Under the pieces are notes generated by a model. It saw only the letters and a program-made list of their open reading frames with translations. It ran no database searches and had not been told where the DNA came from. Shown here one piece after another: positions 51,272-62,870 of a DNA stretch of 64,000 nucleotides; position 1 is the first letter of the stretch; each line of letters begins with the position of its first letter. Location: contig NZ_VDGI01000018.1 of assembly GCF_006861825.1 (NCBI RefSeq), positions 1 through 64,000 on the forward strand. Direction: 5' to 3'. The position numbers and the translations under genes were made by a program. This DNA is from Psychrobacillus vulpis. GTDB taxonomy: Bacteria; Bacillota; Bacilli; Bacillales_A; Planococcaceae.

Positions 51272-52024
51272 TTATCCTTTAAGCGGACGTCTTACACGCA
51301 GTACTTCGTACAATAGTATAGCCGTTGCAACAGACGCATTTAAGCTTGTAACATGACCTACCATTGGCAAATGGTAAAGGAAATCACACTTATCTTTTAA
51401 TAAGCGACTCATACCCTTTCCTTCACTTCCTATAATGATTGCTAAAGGAAGTGTTGCATCCATGTTTCGATAATCAGTAGACTTCGATGCATCCGTGCCC
51501 GCTATCCAAACACCACGTGATTTTAATTCATCCACTGTTTGCGCTAAATTACCCGCACGATAAACCGGAATGTGTTCAATAGCACCAGTTGAGGCCTTTG
51601 CAACAACTGCTGTTAGCCCGACTGCACGTCTTTTCGGAATAATAATACCATGCGCCCCAACCGCATCTGCTGATCGCATAATGGATCCAAGATTATGTGG
51701 GTCTTCAATTTCATCTAATATAATAAAAAGCGGATCCTCTTGTTTACTTGCAGCTAGGTCAAACAATTCATCTAGCTCCGCATAACGATACGCGGCAACT
51801 GAAGCTACAATACCTTGATGATTCGCATCTGTTAAATTATCTAGCTTCTTCTTCGGAACAAATTGAACGATAATTCCTGCTTCTTTTGCTAACTGGATAA
51901 TTTCAGAAACGCCACTTTTTTGTACACCTTCTGCAATCCATACTTTATTCATATCTCTTCCAGAACGTAATGCTTCTACTACAGGATTTTTACCTGCAAT
52001 AATTTCTCCTGTTTGCTCTGTCAT
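51272..52024 (-). CDS. rlmB: 23S rRNA 2'-O-methyltransferase RlmB (TrmH family)
   Basis: 250 aa. N-terminal substrate-binding domain (AGKNPVVEALRSGRDMNKVW) and SPOUT knot motifs EIEDPHNLGSIMRSADAVGA, IIGSEGKGM, LNASVATAILLYE. Target G2251 (E. coli numbering) by homology. Abuts mrnC directly. Confidence 0.93.
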   Translation of the reverse strand: MTEQTGEIIAGKNPVVEALRSGRDMNKVWIAEGVQKSGVSEIIQLAKEAGIIVQFVPKKKLDNLTDANHQGIVASVAAYRYAELDELFDLAASKQEDPLFIILDEIEDPHNLGSIMRSADAVGAHGIIIPKRRAVGLTAVVAKASTGAIEHIPVYRAGNLAQTVDELKSRGVWIAGTDASKSTDYRNMDATLPLAIIIGSEGKGMSRLLKDKCDFLYHLPMVGHVTSLNASVATAILLYEVLRVRRPLKG

Positions 52025-52444
52025 TTATTTTTTCTCCCCTTTCTGATCATCAATAAATTGAACTGCAAAATGAAGTAATTCGTCCAAGCGATCTTTTTGT
52101 TCACTCAAGTACAAACTTCCAACGACCGCTTCAAATGCCGTACTATAATGATATGTTTGGACATCTGTATTTTTAGGAACCGTTCCCGATTTTGCATTTC
52201 TACCTCTTTTTAATATCGCTAATTCTTCTTCTGTTAAAAAATCTGTGTTTATTAACTCTCGAACAATCATTGCCTGCGCTTTTGCAGATACGTATTTGGT
52301 AGCTTCTCTATGCAAAATGTTTGGCTTTACACGCCCAGAACGGATGAGATGCTCTCGAACAACTTGTTCGAATACAGCATCTCCCATATACGCTAGGGCT
52401 AAAGAATTTAATTGTTTTACATCTGATATTTTAAAATTTCCCAC
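52025..52444 (-). CDS. mrnC: ribonuclease Mini-III
   Basis: 139 aa, RNase III catalytic domain without the dsRNA-binding domain ([35 protein letters not shown]). It trims the ends of 23S rRNA. In the cysS-mrnC-rlmB-yacP run with 1-4 bp gaps. Confidence 0.95.
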   Translation of the reverse strand: MGNFKISDVKQLNSLALAYMGDAVFEQVVREHLIRSGRVKPNILHREATKYVSAKAQAMIVRELINTDFLTEEELAILKRGRNAKSGTVPKNTDVQTYHYSTAFEAVVGSLYLSEQKDRLDELLHFAVQFIDDQKGEKK

Positions 52445-52448
52445 AAGT

Positions 52449-53849
52449 TTATCCTCTTCTCCATCGAATACCTTGCGCAGTATCTTCCAAAATAATATTC
52501 ATATCTTTTAATTGATCTCTTATTTCATCTGCTCGAGCAAAGTCGCGATTTTTTCTCGCTTGATTACGTTCTTCGATTAACGCATCGATTTCTTCATCTA
52601 ATATTTCTTTTTCTTGTTGAAGGGAAATTCCTAATACACCCATCAGCTCATCGAATATTGTTAAGAACTGTTTCAACACTTGTTCAGCTGTTTGTTTTTC
52701 AAGTAAATACGTATTCGCAAGCTTCGAAAGTTCGAAAACTGCCGCTATACCATTAGCAGTGTTAAAATCATCGTCCATTGCGGTCGTAAATTGCCCTTTC
52801 ACTTCCTCGATTTTGTGTAACCAAATATCATGTTGATCACCTAAATCCGCAGTTGCGTTCAAACGATGCATCACATTTGCATATGAAGTACGAATTCGTT
52901 CAAGACCTGCTTCCGCTTGTTCCACTAAATCTATTGAATAGTTAATCGGATGACGATACTGCACACTCAACATAAAAAATCTTAAAACTTGTGGATCGAT
53001 TTGCTGACGAATATCATTTACTAATATAAAATTACCAAGTGATTTCGACATTTTTTCATTATCGATATTAATATAACCATTATGCATCCAATATCGTGCA
53101 AAGGTTTTTCCAGTCATCGCTTCTGATTGCGCAATTTCATTTTCGTGATGAGGGAATGTTAAATCTTGCCCACCTGCATGAATATCAATAGTATCACCTA
53201 GTATTTCACGCGCCATAACTGAACATTCGATATGCCAACCTGGGCGACCTTGCCCCCATGGACTTTCCCAGAAAATTTCACCTGGTTTCGCCGCTTTCCA
53301 AAGCGCAAAATCTAGAGCATCTTCTTTCTTTTCACCCGTTTCAATACGCGCTCCTACTTTTAAATCGTCTACTGACTGGTGCGAAAGCTTACCGTATCCT
53401 TCAAACTTTCTCGTACGGTAATATACATCTCCCTGAGATTCATACGCATACCCTTTTTCTTCAAGCACTTTAATAAAATCAATAATTTCATTCATATGAT
53501 CAGTTACACGAGGGTGTGCATCTGCTTTACTGCAACCTAGTGCTTCTACATCAGCAAAATAAGCATTAATAAAACGTTCAGTTAGCTCTGAGACATCTTC
53601 TCCAAGTTCATTTGCAGCTTTAATGATTTTGTCATCTACATCTGTGAAATTCGATACAAAAGTTACTTCATACCCGCGATATTGCAAATACTTCCTTACC
53701 GTATCGTAAATGATAACAGGACGAGAATTCCCTATATGAATGTAGTTGTATACAGTTGGTCCACATACATACATTTTAACCTTGCCCTCTTCCATTGGTA
53801 CAAAGGGTTCTTTTTCACGTTTTAATGTGTTAAATATTTGAATTACCAT
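52449..53849 (-). CDS. cysS: cysteinyl-tRNA synthetase
   Basis: 466 aa, class I. HIGH motif HIGN ([13 protein letters not shown]), KMSKS ([11 protein letters not shown]), and zinc ligands including [16 protein letters not shown] and [10 protein letters not shown]. Downstream of cysE and probably under the same T-box. Confidence 0.98.
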   Translation of the reverse strand: MVIQIFNTLKREKEPFVPMEEGKVKMYVCGPTVYNYIHIGNSRPVIIYDTVRKYLQYRGYEVTFVSNFTDVDDKIIKAANELGEDVSELTERFINAYFADVEALGCSKADAHPRVTDHMNEIIDFIKVLEEKGYAYESQGDVYYRTRKFEGYGKLSHQSVDDLKVGARIETGEKKEDALDFALWKAAKPGEIFWESPWGQGRPGWHIECSVMAREILGDTIDIHAGGQDLTFPHHENEIAQSEAMTGKTFARYWMHNGYINIDNEKMSKSLGNFILVNDIRQQIDPQVLRFFMLSVQYRHPINYSIDLVEQAEAGLERIRTSYANVMHRLNATADLGDQHDIWLHKIEEVKGQFTTAMDDDFNTANGIAAVFELSKLANTYLLEKQTAEQVLKQFLTIFDELMGVLGISLQQEKEILDEEIDALIEERNQARKNRDFARADEIRDQLKDMNIILEDTAQGIRWRRG

Positions 53850-53872
53850 ATCTCATTGTCTCCTATTCCTAT

Positions 53873-54514
53873 TTATTTTTTACTTGTCAGTCGTTCTATT
53901 TCTTCTTTTAAATCCGTAATTTCACTTTCCATCTTCCTACATCTATCAGTAAATGGATCAGGTAAATCTTGATGATCTAAATTACGTTTCACCTTTACCC
54001 CATCCTGGATAACGATAACACCAGGAATTCCTACAACTGTTGAGTTTGTCGGAACATCCTTCAACACAACTGAACCTGCTCCAACCTTACTATTTTCTCC
54101 AATAGTAATAGATCCTAATACTTTTGCTCCAGTTGCAACAAGTACATTGTTTTCTAGTGTAGGATGTCTTTTTCCTTTTTCTTTCCCAGTACCACCAAGT
54201 GTAACTCCTTGGTAAATAGTACAATCATCGCCGATTTCACAAGTCTCACCAATGACAACACCCATTCCGTGATCTATAAAAAAACGTCTTCCAATTGTTG
54301 CGCCTGGGTGAATTTCGATTCCCGTGAAAAATCTACTTATTTGCGAAATGACACGAGCAAGAAAAAATAATTTCTTTTTATAGAAAGCATGAGCAAGCCG
54401 ATGACTCCAGATTGCATGTAAGCCGGCATACGTTAAAACAACTTCAAGCATACTTGTCGCTGCCGGATCTTGCTCAAACACTACTGCAACGTCTTCTTTC
54501 ATACGCTCTAACAT
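53873..54514 (-). CDS. cysE: serine O-acetyltransferase
   Basis: 213 aa. N-terminal helical domain, then left-handed beta-helix with hexapeptide repeats ([40 protein letters not shown]). It makes O-acetylserine, the cysteine precursor. ATG 54514 follows AAAGGAGG by 7 nt; the longer frame has no ribosome binding site. Controlled by the cysteine T-box upstream. Confidence 0.96.
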   Translation of the reverse strand: MLERMKEDVAVVFEQDPAATSMLEVVLTYAGLHAIWSHRLAHAFYKKKLFFLARVISQISRFFTGIEIHPGATIGRRFFIDHGMGVVIGETCEIGDDCTIYQGVTLGGTGKEKGKRHPTLENNVLVATGAKVLGSITIGENSKVGAGSVVLKDVPTNSTVVGIPGVIVIQDGVKVKRNLDHQDLPDPFTDRCRKMESEITDLKEEIERLTSKK

Positions 54515-54534
54515 TATTAATCCTCCTTTAAATA

Positions 54535-54605
54535 ACAAATGCGAAAACGCTGGAGCCTGAACGTAGAGGCGCTTGTAGAAAGTTATCTACAAATCCAGAT
54601 TTTAT
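54535..54605. repeat. short palindromic repeat between the T-box terminator and cysE
   Basis: TTGTAGATAACTTTCTACAA palindrome (about 54570-54590) next to a G+C-richer patch (CGCTGGAGCCTGAACGTAGAGGCG). It is not needed for the T-box and looks like an inserted repeat fragment; similar AAAGCGTAAGCGCC text recurs near 60310. Confidence 0.45.
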
Positions 54606-54620
54606 AATTACCTAAGAAAT

Positions 54621-54905
54621 AAAAAAAACGCCTCTGTCTATAAATAGACAGAGACGCATTAGGCGCGGTTCCACTCTGATTGAAAAGGCAAATACAACAC
54701 CCTTTCCACTTCGCATCTTTAACGCAGATGTTACGTCCAGCCTACTCACATGTTCGGCATGGCGCTCTGAGGTGCATTTCAGTAACTCATTGGTTCAGAC
54801 CACTTTCAGCCGGTGATGGTCCTCTCTAAAGAACGTGTGTTACTTACTTCTCCTCTTCCTAGCTTTCTATAGCTTCCGTTCGGAATTTGTATCCTCATTT
54901 TCACA
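54621..54905 (-). ncRNA. cysteine T-box riboswitch
   Basis: Transcript order: stem I with CTGAAATGCACCTCAG, giving a UGC (Cys) specifier at 54776-54774 in a loop closed by CTGA/TCAG. The T-box TGGAACCGCG (54673-54664) follows, then the terminator CGTCTCTGTCTA/TAGACAGAGGCG (54656 to 54629) and eight Ts. Uncharged tRNA-Cys would stabilise the antiterminator and switch on cysE-cysS. Confidence 0.95.
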
Positions 54906-54927
54906 CCTAATAAAGAGAAAGTCAATC

Positions 54928-56391
54928 TTATTGTTTGGCGTATTTTGCAACACGCTCAATTACTTTCTCTTTACCAATTAAGCTTATTGCATTAGGTAGT
55001 TCAGGGCCATGTGTTTGACCAGTAGTCACTACACGGATTGGCATAAATAAATTTTTTCCTTTATGACCAGTTTCTTTTTGTACCGCTTTAATCGCTGCTT
55101 TTATTTCATCTGCTTCAAATGTTTCTAAAGACTCCAGTTGCGTTTTGAACGCAGCCATTACTTCCGGTACTTGCTCACCAGCTAATACTTCTGTTGCTTC
55201 TTCAGTATATTCAAGCTCATCATTAAAGAACAATGACGATAATTGTACAATTTCTGCACCAAAGCTCATTTGCTCATGATATAAAGCGATTAAACTAGTT
55301 GCCCATTGAAGCTGCTCTTCTGACAATTCAGCAGGAAGTAGTTCAGCTTTTTGTAAATGTGGCAATGCAAGCTCTACTACTTTTTCAAGTGGTAATTGCT
55401 TAATGTATTGATTGTTCATCCACGTTAGCTTTTGTTTATCAAACATAGATGGTGATTTAGACAAGCGATTTACATCAAAGATTTTGATGAATTCTTCTTT
55501 TGAGAAAATTTCATCTTCCCCTTCAGGTGACCACCCTAATAACGCAAAGAAATTGAACATTGCTTCAGGCAAATACCCAAGATCTTTATACTGCGTTACA
55601 AACTGAATAATAGACTCATCACGTTTTGAAAGCTTTTTGCGACTTTCATTGATAATTAGCGTCATATGACCATACTCTGGATATTCCCATCCAAATACAT
55701 CAAACACCATTAATTGTTTTGGAGTGTTTGATAAATGCTCTTCCCCACGGAACACGTGTGAAATTTTCATAAAATGATCATCTAGTACAACAGCATAGTT
55801 ATACGTTGGGATTCCGTTTGCTTTCACAAGTACCCAATCACCAACATCTTTGGACTCGAATGTAACCGTTCCACGTACTAAATCTTCAAATGAATACGTT
55901 ACATTTTCTGGAACACGCATACGAATTGTATATTGCAAGCCTTCATCTTCTTTTACTTGTACTTCCTCTGCTGATAAATGACGACATTTACCATTGTACA
56001 TTGGAGCAGCTACTCCATTTGCTTTTTGTACTTCACGATCTGCTTCTAATTCCTCAGAAGTACAGAAGCATTTATAGGCATGACCTTTTTCTAACATTTC
56101 TTCAGCATGCTTCGTATAAACATCTAGACGCTCCATTTGACGATACGGTGCATAAGGACCACCAATATCAACAGATTCATCATAGTCGATTCCTAACCAC
56201 TTTAAATTTTCAAGCTGTGATAATTCGCCGCCTTCAATATTACGCTCAATATCTGTATCCTCGATACGAACAATAAACTTCCCATTATGATGACGTGCAA
56301 ACAAATAGTTAAATAATGCTGTACGTGCTCCTCCAATATGTAAATGTCCTGTAGGACTTGGTGCGTAGCGTACGCGAACTTCTTGTGTCAT
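54928..56391 (-). CDS. gltX: glutamyl-tRNA synthetase
   Basis: 487 aa, class I. HIGH region [22 protein letters not shown] motif ([10 protein letters not shown]). In organisms without GlnRS it also charges tRNA-Gln. Starts at ATG 56391 after TAGGAGGATC. Confidence 0.98.
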   Translation of the reverse strand: MTQEVRVRYAPSPTGHLHIGGARTALFNYLFARHHNGKFIVRIEDTDIERNIEGGELSQLENLKWLGIDYDESVDIGGPYAPYRQMERLDVYTKHAEEMLEKGHAYKCFCTSEELEADREVQKANGVAAPMYNGKCRHLSAEEVQVKEDEGLQYTIRMRVPENVTYSFEDLVRGTVTFESKDVGDWVLVKANGIPTYNYAVVLDDHFMKISHVFRGEEHLSNTPKQLMVFDVFGWEYPEYGHMTLIINESRKKLSKRDESIIQFVTQYKDLGYLPEAMFNFFALLGWSPEGEDEIFSKEEFIKIFDVNRLSKSPSMFDKQKLTWMNNQYIKQLPLEKVVELALPHLQKAELLPAELSEEQLQWATSLIALYHEQMSFGAEIVQLSSLFFNDELEYTEEATEVLAGEQVPEVMAAFKTQLESLETFEADEIKAAIKAVQKETGHKGKNLFMPIRVVTTGQTHGPELPNAISLIGKEKVIERVAKYAKQ

Positions 56392-56430
56392 GGTTGATCC
56401 TCCTAGTTTTCGTGCATATAAACTTTATTT

Positions 56431-56459
56431 ATTCTACCACTGCTATCGTGTTTTTTAAA
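56431..56459 (-). promoter_or_regulatory. gltX promoter
   Basis: TTTAAA (56459-56454), 17-nt spacer, TAGAAT (56436-56431) on the minus strand, between ispF and gltX. The -35 is weak. Confidence 0.55.
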
Positions 56460-56460
56460 G

Positions 56461-56940
56461 TTAGTCTTTTTTCACCAGTAATATAGTTGCCATGGATGCA
56501 ATTCCCTCTTCACGACCAGTAAATCCAAGCCTTTCCGTCGTTGTTGCTTTTACGTTTACTTGTGATGTATCAGCTTGAAGTAATTCTGCTACACGTGCGC
56601 GAATTGTTTCTATGTGTGGCGCCATTTTTGGCTTTTGTGCAATTATAGTACAGTCAATGTTTCCTAATTTGTAACCACGAGCGTCTACTAGCTTCCAAAT
56701 ATGCTCGAGTAATTTTGCTGAATCTGCATCCTTAAAATCAGGATCCGTATCTGGGAAATGTCTCCCAATATCTCCTTCTCCAATCGCCCCTAACGCTGCA
56801 TCCGTAACTGTATGAAGCAGTACATCTGCATCAGAATGCCCGATTAGCCCTCTTTCATAAGGAATTGTTACTCCTCCAATAATTAACGGACGATTATCCG
56901 CAAATTCATGTACATCAAACCCTTGACCAATTCGTATCAT
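56461..56940 (-). CDS. ispF: 2-C-methyl-D-erythritol 2,4-cyclodiphosphate synthase
   Basis: 159 aa. Metal-binding GQGFDVHEF and [10 protein letters not shown] are present, together with [11 protein letters not shown] and [12 protein letters not shown]. Fifth step of the MEP isoprenoid pathway. ATG 56940 follows GGAGG by 9 nt; the start lies right after the ispD stop. Confidence 0.97.
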   Translation of the reverse strand: MIRIGQGFDVHEFADNRPLIIGGVTIPYERGLIGHSDADVLLHTVTDAALGAIGEGDIGRHFPDTDPDFKDADSAKLLEHIWKLVDARGYKLGNIDCTIIAQKPKMAPHIETIRARVAELLQADTSQVNVKATTTERLGFTGREEGIASMATILLVKKD

Positions 56941-56941
56941 T

Positions 56942-57634
56942 TTATAATTCCTCCAGCTCACGACTTTTTAATATAAATTCTCCAAAAAGGAGGTCTTCTT
57001 GCGTCGTCATTTTTACATTATCATATGTACTTTCCACGATGTGTACATCTTCACCTAGACGTTCTACAAGCATTGCTTCGTCTGTACCTAAAAATCTAGC
57101 ATCGTCTGCAAGACGTTCTGCCTTTTCTAACAATGAAAACTGAAAAGCTTGTGGAGTTTGAATAATCCACAAACACTCCCTATCGACCGTTTCTTGAATT
57201 ATACCATTTTCAACTTTTTTCATCGTATCCTTTGCACGAACTGCCGCTACTGCTGCCCCTAATTTTGAAGCTTTTTTGACAAGCTGATGAATCACTTCCT
57301 GTTTAATAAAAGGTCTTGCTGCATCATGCACAAGTACAACTTCTTCTTTTGGTGAAGCCTTTAGACAGGCATATACGCTTTGCTGTCGTTCTGCTCCACC
57401 TTCAGTTATAGCTGCCACTTTTGTAATATTATGCTTTTCTAGTAATTGTTCAATAAATGCTTGTTCCTCTTTTTTCACTGCTAACACAATATGTTTACAC
57501 TTCGAGTCTTGTTCAAAAACGCGCAAAGTATGTACTAAAATAGGAATATTCCTCAGTTCTAAAAACAATTTGTTTTGACCTGCACCCATTCGTTTTCCAC
57601 TTCCCGCAGCAGGTAACAACACTGTATACTTCAC
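56942..57634 (-). CDS. ispD: 2-C-methyl-D-erythritol 4-phosphate cytidylyltransferase
   Basis: 230 aa. CTP-binding [23 protein letters not shown], and IQTPQAFQF. Third step of the MEP pathway, coupled to ispF. Confidence 0.97.
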   Translation of the reverse strand: MKYTVLLPAAGSGKRMGAGQNKLFLELRNIPILVHTLRVFEQDSKCKHIVLAVKKEEQAFIEQLLEKHNITKVAAITEGGAERQQSVYACLKASPKEEVVLVHDAARPFIKQEVIHQLVKKASKLGAAVAAVRAKDTMKKVENGIIQETVDRECLWIIQTPQAFQFSLLEKAERLADDARFLGTDEAMLVERLGEDVHIVESTYDNVKMTTQEDLLFGEFILKSRELEEL

Positions 57635-57660
57635 TTTATTTCTCCTCCTGTAAACAATAG

Positions 57661-57703
57661 AAAAAGAGGGTTTTCCTATTGATATCTAGGAAACAACCCC
57701 TCT
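57661..57703 (-). terminator. terminator after yacL
   Basis: Minus-strand stem of GAGGGGTT and TTTCCTA against TAGGAAA and ACCCTC (57702-57687 with 57678-57666), one bulged base, then TTTTTC. ispD starts 27 bp further on, so it may be partial. Confidence 0.8.
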
Positions 57704-57706
57704 CCA

Positions 57707-58795
57707 CTATTTTGAGTCTTGCGGCTTCGCAAAAATCATTCGACCTGCAGAAGTTTGAAGTACACTTGTTACTTCTACATTTATCGCCTGTCCAATATAT
57801 GCTTTTCCACCTTCGACTACAATCATTGTTCCATCATCCAAATATGCTACACCTTGATTTTGCTCTTTTCCATCTTTTATCACAACAACATGCATTATTT
57901 CCCCGGGAATAACTACCGGTTTTACTGCATTTGCGAGATCATTAATATTAAGAACACGTACTTGATGAAGCTCACATACTTTATTTAAATTAAAATCATT
58001 CGTTACGACAATTCCATTCATTTTCTTTGCGAGTCGCACGAGCTTTAAGTCTACTTCTTGGATGTCATCAAAGTCTTCTTCCACGATTAACACTGCAGAA
58101 GCTCGCTCCGCTTGCAACGTTTTTAATACGTCCAAACCACGACGTCCTCTAGTTCTTTTTAATGTATCGGAAGAATCTGCAATATGCTGTAGCTCTGTCA
58201 AAACAAACTGAGGAACTACAAGTATTCCTTCCATAAAACCCGTCTGTGATATATCGGCAATACGACCATCAATAATCACACTTGTATCAAGAAGTTTGTA
58301 TGTCTCTAAATGCTGACCTAGGCTTTCGTCCTCTGTACTTTTCTTTTTATTTATTTGCTGTTTGGAAGGTGTAAAAACTTGAAGTAATTCATCTCGTTTT
58401 TTAAACCCTACTTGAAAACCTAAATATCCAAGTACAATAGATAAGAGTACAGGAACAACCGAATCTATACCTGGAATCGCAATATTATTTATAGCAGATC
58501 CAAGTAAAAATGCAACGATTAATCCGATAACTAACCCCAATGTACCAAAAAGCAAATCGCCTATGGGCGCCCTTAAGAGCCGTTCTTCCATCCAACGAAT
58601 AAATTCAATCAAGTAGTCTGTTAAAAAAAGAGCTGCAATATACAGTATGATTGCACCAATAATAACAGATACATACGGATTGTGAATCCAAGGGTTTTCG
58701 GATAAATTAATAAATTCGTATAAGTGCGGTAAAAATAATAACCCTAATGTACCACCTATTAAAATGAATGCAATTTGAATAATCCATTTCAACAA
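57707..58795 (-). CDS. PIN/TRAM-domain membrane protein YacL
   Basis: 362 aa. Four N-terminal membrane helices, then a PIN nuclease-like domain (LLDTSVIIDGRIADI, RGRRGLDVL, VVTNDFNLNKVCEL) and a C-terminal TRAM RNA-binding domain (VEGGKAYIGQAINVEVTSVLQT). Probable RNase of unknown target. TTG 58795 (MLKWIIQIAF) is taken as start since GGAGGTG is 7 nt upstream and the family begins this way. Confidence 0.88.
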   Translation of the reverse strand: MLKWIIQIAFILIGGTLGLLFLPHLYEFINLSENPWIHNPYVSVIIGAIILYIAALFLTDYLIEFIRWMEERLLRAPIGDLLFGTLGLVIGLIVAFLLGSAINNIAIPGIDSVVPVLLSIVLGYLGFQVGFKKRDELLQVFTPSKQQINKKKSTEDESLGQHLETYKLLDTSVIIDGRIADISQTGFMEGILVVPQFVLTELQHIADSSDTLKRTRGRRGLDVLKTLQAERASAVLIVEEDFDDIQEVDLKLVRLAKKMNGIVVTNDFNLNKVCELHQVRVLNINDLANAVKPVVIPGEIMHVVVIKDGKEQNQGVAYLDDGTMIVVEGGKAYIGQAINVEVTSVLQTSAGRMIFAKPQDSK

Positions 58796-58817
58796 ACATC
58801 CCACCTCCATTTATTTT

Positions 58818-58847
58818 ATTATACTGCCAACTTTCGTAGTACGTCTA
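58818..58847 (-). promoter_or_regulatory. candidate yacL promoter
   Basis: TAGACG (58847-58842), 18-nt spacer, TATAAT (58823-58818) on the minus strand, close to the yacL start. An AGAACAGG/CCTGTTCT hairpin lies just upstream (about 58856-58884). Confidence 0.5.
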
Positions 58848-58924
58848 TTAAGTAGAACAGGAGCAAATACTACCCCTGTTCTTTTACATCTACGCACTCG
58901 AGAATTCCCACTGTTGGAATTGAG

Positions 58925-60295
58925 TTACTGAAATGCTTCCTTCATCGCATCATTGACAGTTTCAACACCGATAACTTGAATTCCTTTCGGATAATCCCAA
59001 CCACCTAAATTTGATGCTGGAACTACCGCCCGTTGAAATCCCAGTTTCACTGCCTCTTGAACACGTTGTTCAATTCGCGATACTCTTCTGACTTCGCCAG
59101 TTAACCCAACTTCTCCGATAAAACAATCAGTAGGTGTTACACCCGTATCTCTGAAACTTGATACTATACTTACTAGGACGGCTAAATCGATTGCAGGTTC
59201 GTCTAATTTAACTCCACCAGCAACTTTTATATATGCATCTTGTGTTTGAAGTAGTAATCCCATACGTTTTTCTAATACTGCCATGAGTAAAGAAACTCTA
59301 TTTTGATCGATCCCGGTTGCCATTCTTTTTGGATAATTAAAGCTAGATTGCGTAACAAGTGCTTGAATTTCAACTAAAATTGGTCTCGTTCCTTCCATAG
59401 AAGCAACTATGGCAGACCCAGCTGCTCCGTGTGATCGTTCTTGTAAAAATAATTCAGAAGGATTCAATACTTCCTTTAAACCCTGTTGTACCATTTCAAA
59501 AATAGCAATCTCATTTGTGGATCCAAAACGATTTTTTTGAGATCGTAAAATGCGGTACGTATGATGACGCTCTCCCTCAAAATACAAAACGGTATCAACC
59601 ATATGCTCTAGTAATCGAGGTCCAGCAATTTGCCCCTCTTTCGTTACATGACCTACTAAAAAGATTGCTACATTCTTTGTTTTTGCAATACGCATTAGTT
59701 CAGCTGTACATTCTCGAACTTGGGATACACTTCCTGGAGCACTAGTCACTTCTGGATGATGAACAGTTTGAATAGAGTCGACGATAACAAAGCGAGGTTC
59801 AACACTGTCGATTGTTTCATTGATTAATTCCAAATTTGTTTCGGAATATATATAAAGTTCTGCAGAAGTAACACCTAGCCGCTCTGCACGAAGTTTTGTT
59901 TGTCTAATCGATTCCTCACCCGAAATATATAAGACTCGCTCTCCTTTATTGGCCAACAAGGCAGAGACTTGTAAAAGTAATGTTGACTTTCCGATACCTG
60001 GATCTCCACCGATTAATACGAGCGAGCCAGGGACAATACCCCCTCCAAGCACTCGGTTTAGTTCCATTAAATTCGTATCAACTCTTGGCTCCTCTATAGT
60101 TTCAACAGCAATAATTGGCGTAGCTTTTTGTGCTACACCTGTAGAATGTTGAAAAGATCTTTTCGGCCCTTTCGAAACAACTTCCATTTCTTCTACCATA
60201 GTATTCCATTCACCGCATCCAGGACATCTTCCCATCCATTTTGCAGACTCATATCCACATGAATTACACATAAATTTTGTTTTGCGTTTTGCCAT
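58925..60295 (-). CDS. radA: DNA repair protein RadA
   Basis: 456 aa. N-terminal C4 zinc finger ([18 protein letters not shown]), RecA-like ATPase with Walker [11 protein letters not shown], the RadA signature KNRFGS, and a C-terminal Lon-like domain. It promotes branch migration in recombination. In B. subtilis disA follows; here yacL does. Confidence 0.97.
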   Translation of the reverse strand: MAKRKTKFMCNSCGYESAKWMGRCPGCGEWNTMVEEMEVVSKGPKRSFQHSTGVAQKATPIIAVETIEEPRVDTNLMELNRVLGGGIVPGSLVLIGGDPGIGKSTLLLQVSALLANKGERVLYISGEESIRQTKLRAERLGVTSAELYIYSETNLELINETIDSVEPRFVIVDSIQTVHHPEVTSAPGSVSQVRECTAELMRIAKTKNVAIFLVGHVTKEGQIAGPRLLEHMVDTVLYFEGERHHTYRILRSQKNRFGSTNEIAIFEMVQQGLKEVLNPSELFLQERSHGAAGSAIVASMEGTRPILVEIQALVTQSSFNYPKRMATGIDQNRVSLLMAVLEKRMGLLLQTQDAYIKVAGGVKLDEPAIDLAVLVSIVSSFRDTGVTPTDCFIGEVGLTGEVRRVSRIEQRVQEAVKLGFQRAVVPASNLGGWDYPKGIQVIGVETVNDAMKEAFQ

Positions 60296-60379
60296 TTGCT
60301 CCTCCTATGTACGAAAAGCGTAAGCGCCTGTTAACCAAAAGGCACAAAACAGAATGACCATGGCGCTATCGCTAAAATG

Positions 60380-60416
60380 TAAAAAGGGCATTCCGTACTC
60401 AAGGTTCGGAATGCCC
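60380..60416 (-). terminator. terminator after clpC
   Basis: Perfect 10-bp stem GGGCATTCCG/CGGAATGCCC (60416-60407 with 60395-60386), 11-nt loop, TTTTT on the minus strand. Confidence 0.92.
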
Positions 60417-60422
60417 GCAATA

Positions 60423-62870
60423 TTAATTTTCTGTTACTGCAGTTTTAATACGAACAACAAATTCATCGTTTTCCACATCGAACACAACATGTTGACCAGT
60501 TAATACTTCCCCTTTTAGCAGCTCTTCAGAAAGTCGATCTTCCACATGTTTTTGTAATGCTCGACGCAATGGACGTGCACCATATGCAGGATCGAATCCC
60601 TCTGTTGTAATTTTATCTTGAGCAGCTTCTGTTAACTCTAACTCAATACCTTGCTCTTTTAAGCGTTTCGCTAGCTGTTGCGTCATAAGTGTAACGATTT
60701 GTTTTAAATGCTCTTTTTCTAAAGAGTGGAATACAATCATTTCATCTAGACGGTTCAAGAATTCAGGACGGAATGCTTTTTTCAATTCTTCTAGCATTTT
60801 GCCTTTCATATCTTTATAATCCGTTTTCCCGCCTTCTTGTAGATTAAATCCAACATATTTATTGAATTTAAGTGCATCTGCTCCAACGTTTGATGTCATA
60901 ATAACAACTGTATTACGGAAATCGACTGTACGTCCTTTAGAGTCTGTTAGTCGACCATCTTCTAAAACTTGTAGAAGTATATTAAACACATCTGGATGTG
61001 CTTTCTCAATTTCGTCTAATAAGATAACAGAGTAAGGTTTTCGACGTACTTTTTCTGTTAATTGACCTCCGTCGTCAAATCCAACGTATCCTGGAGGAGA
61101 ACCAACTAAACGAGAAGTAGAGTGTTTTTCCATATACTCAGACATATCCACTCGAATCATAGCATCCTCGTCACCGAACATTACTTCTGCTAAAGCACGA
61201 GCAAGCTCCGTTTTACCAACACCAGTAGGTCCAAGGAAAATAAAGGATCCAATTGGACGTTTCGGATCTTTCAAGCCTGCACGAGCTCGGCGAATAGCAC
61301 GAGAAATTGCATCTACAGCTTCCGATTGCCCAATTACTCTTTCATGTAGTTTATCTTCCAAATTTAATAATTTTTCAGATTCTGTTTGTGCTAGTTTTGA
61401 AACAGGAACCCCGGTCCACATTGAAACAACCGCAGCGATATCTTCCACTGTCACTTCAGATTCTTCTTTTCCTTGTTTTTCTTTCCATGTGTTTTTCATT
61501 TTTTCTAGCTCATCTTTTAGCTTCTGTTCTTTATCGCGGAAAGACGCAGCTTTTTCAAACTCTTGGCTTTGAACAGCAGCATTTTTCTCCGAACGAATAG
61601 CTTCTAATTTCGCTTCTAATTCCTTTAAATTTGGAGGTGTTGTGTATGATCGCAGGCGAACCTTTGAACCAGCTTCATCGATTAAGTCGATTGCTTTATC
61701 TGGTAAAAAGCGATCTGAAATGTAACGATCCGACATTTTAACAGCTGCTTCCACCGCTTCATCCGTAATTTTCACACGGTGATGAGCTTCATAACGATCG
61801 CGTAGACCATATATTATTTGAACTGCTTCATCCACAGATGGCTCATCTACTTGAATCGGTTGAAAACGACGCTCAAGTGCTGCATCTTTTTCAATATATT
61901 TGCGGTACTCATCTAATGTTGTCGCACCAATACATTGAATTTCTCCCCGTGCCAATGCTGGTTTCAAAATATTAGACGCATCAATTGCACCTTCTGCTCC
62001 ACCAGCACCGATTAATGTATGCAACTCATCGATGAATAAGATAACATTACCTGCTTGGCGAATTTCGTCCATCACCTTCTTCAAGCGATCTTCAAATTCA
62101 CCACGATATTTCGTACCTGCAACAACCGTACCCATGTCAAGCGTCATCACTCGTTTGTCGCGTAAGATTTCCGGCACTTCATTTTGTACAATTTGCTGTG
62201 CAAGCCCTTCTGCAATCGCCGTTTTACCAACACCTGGTTCACCAATTAGCACCGGATTGTTTTTAGTACGACGAGCCAAAATTTCAATAACACGTGTAAT
62301 TTCTTTACTTCGTCCTATAACAGGATCTAATGAGCCATCTCTCGCGATTTGTGTTAAATCGCGAGCCAAACCATCTAATGTTGGAGTGCTAGCAGTTGCC
62401 GCACTATTATTGCCGTTCCCATGAGCTTGATCCGTGCTACCTAACAATTGAAGCACTTGTTGACGTGCTTTATTTAAGCTGACGCCTGCATTATTTAAAA
62501 CCCTTGCCGCAACCCCTTCTCCTTCACGGATTAATGCAAGTAATAAATGCTCTGTTCCAATATATGAATGCCCTAACTTGCGGGACTCATCTACAGAAAG
62601 TTCAATGACTTTTTTCGCACGAGGTGTGTAATGAACGATTGGACCAACGTCTTCAGCACCAGTCCCTACTAACTCTTCCACCCCTGCTTCAATAACTTTA
62701 GGATCTACTTCAATCGCTTCTAGCGCTTTTGCTGCGATTCCACTACCTTCTCGAATAAGCCCAAGTAATATATGTTCAGTTCCAATAGACTCATGCTTTA
62801 AACGAATAGCTTCTTCTTGCGCTAGTTGTAATACTTTTTGTGACCTTTGCGTAAATCGATTAAACATCAT
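60423..62870 (-). CDS. clpC: ATP-dependent Clp protease ATP-binding subunit ClpC
   Basis: 815 aa. Two N-terminal Clp repeats, AAA-1 with GEPGVGKTA, a UVR-containing coiled middle domain ([21 protein letters not shown] split by helices) for MecA/McsB contact, and AAA-2 with [12 protein letters not shown]100 unfoldase working with ClpP. Start ATG 62870 ([11 protein letters not shown]) overlaps the mcsB stop as ATGA; the much longer upstream frame lies inside mcsB. Confidence 0.98.
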   Translation of the reverse strand: MMFNRFTQRSQKVLQLAQEEAIRLKHESIGTEHILLGLIREGSGIAAKALEAIEVDPKVIEAGVEELVGTGAEDVGPIVHYTPRAKKVIELSVDESRKLGHSYIGTEHLLLALIREGEGVAARVLNNAGVSLNKARQQVLQLLGSTDQAHGNGNNSAATASTPTLDGLARDLTQIARDGSLDPVIGRSKEITRVIEILARRTKNNPVLIGEPGVGKTAIAEGLAQQIVQNEVPEILRDKRVMTLDMGTVVAGTKYRGEFEDRLKKVMDEIRQAGNVILFIDELHTLIGAGGAEGAIDASNILKPALARGEIQCIGATTLDEYRKYIEKDAALERRFQPIQVDEPSVDEAVQIIYGLRDRYEAHHRVKITDEAVEAAVKMSDRYISDRFLPDKAIDLIDEAGSKVRLRSYTTPPNLKELEAKLEAIRSEKNAAVQSQEFEKAASFRDKEQKLKDELEKMKNTWKEKQGKEESEVTVEDIAAVVSMWTGVPVSKLAQTESEKLLNLEDKLHERVIGQSEAVDAISRAIRRARAGLKDPKRPIGSFIFLGPTGVGKTELARALAEVMFGDEDAMIRVDMSEYMEKHSTSRLVGSPPGYVGFDDGGQLTEKVRRKPYSVILLDEIEKAHPDVFNILLQVLEDGRLTDSKGRTVDFRNTVVIMTSNVGADALKFNKYVGFNLQEGGKTDYKDMKGKMLEELKKAFRPEFLNRLDEMIVFHSLEKEHLKQIVTLMTQQLAKRLKEQGIELELTEAAQDKITTEGFDPAYGARPLRRALQKHVEDRLSEELLKGEVLTGQHVVFDVENDEFVVRIKTAVTEN

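Noticed and set aside
54905-54925. Dedicated T-box promoter (TTGACT near 54920)
   Set aside because: The -10 at the proper spacing reads GAAAAT, too weak to claim; the T-box may be read from the gltX promoter.
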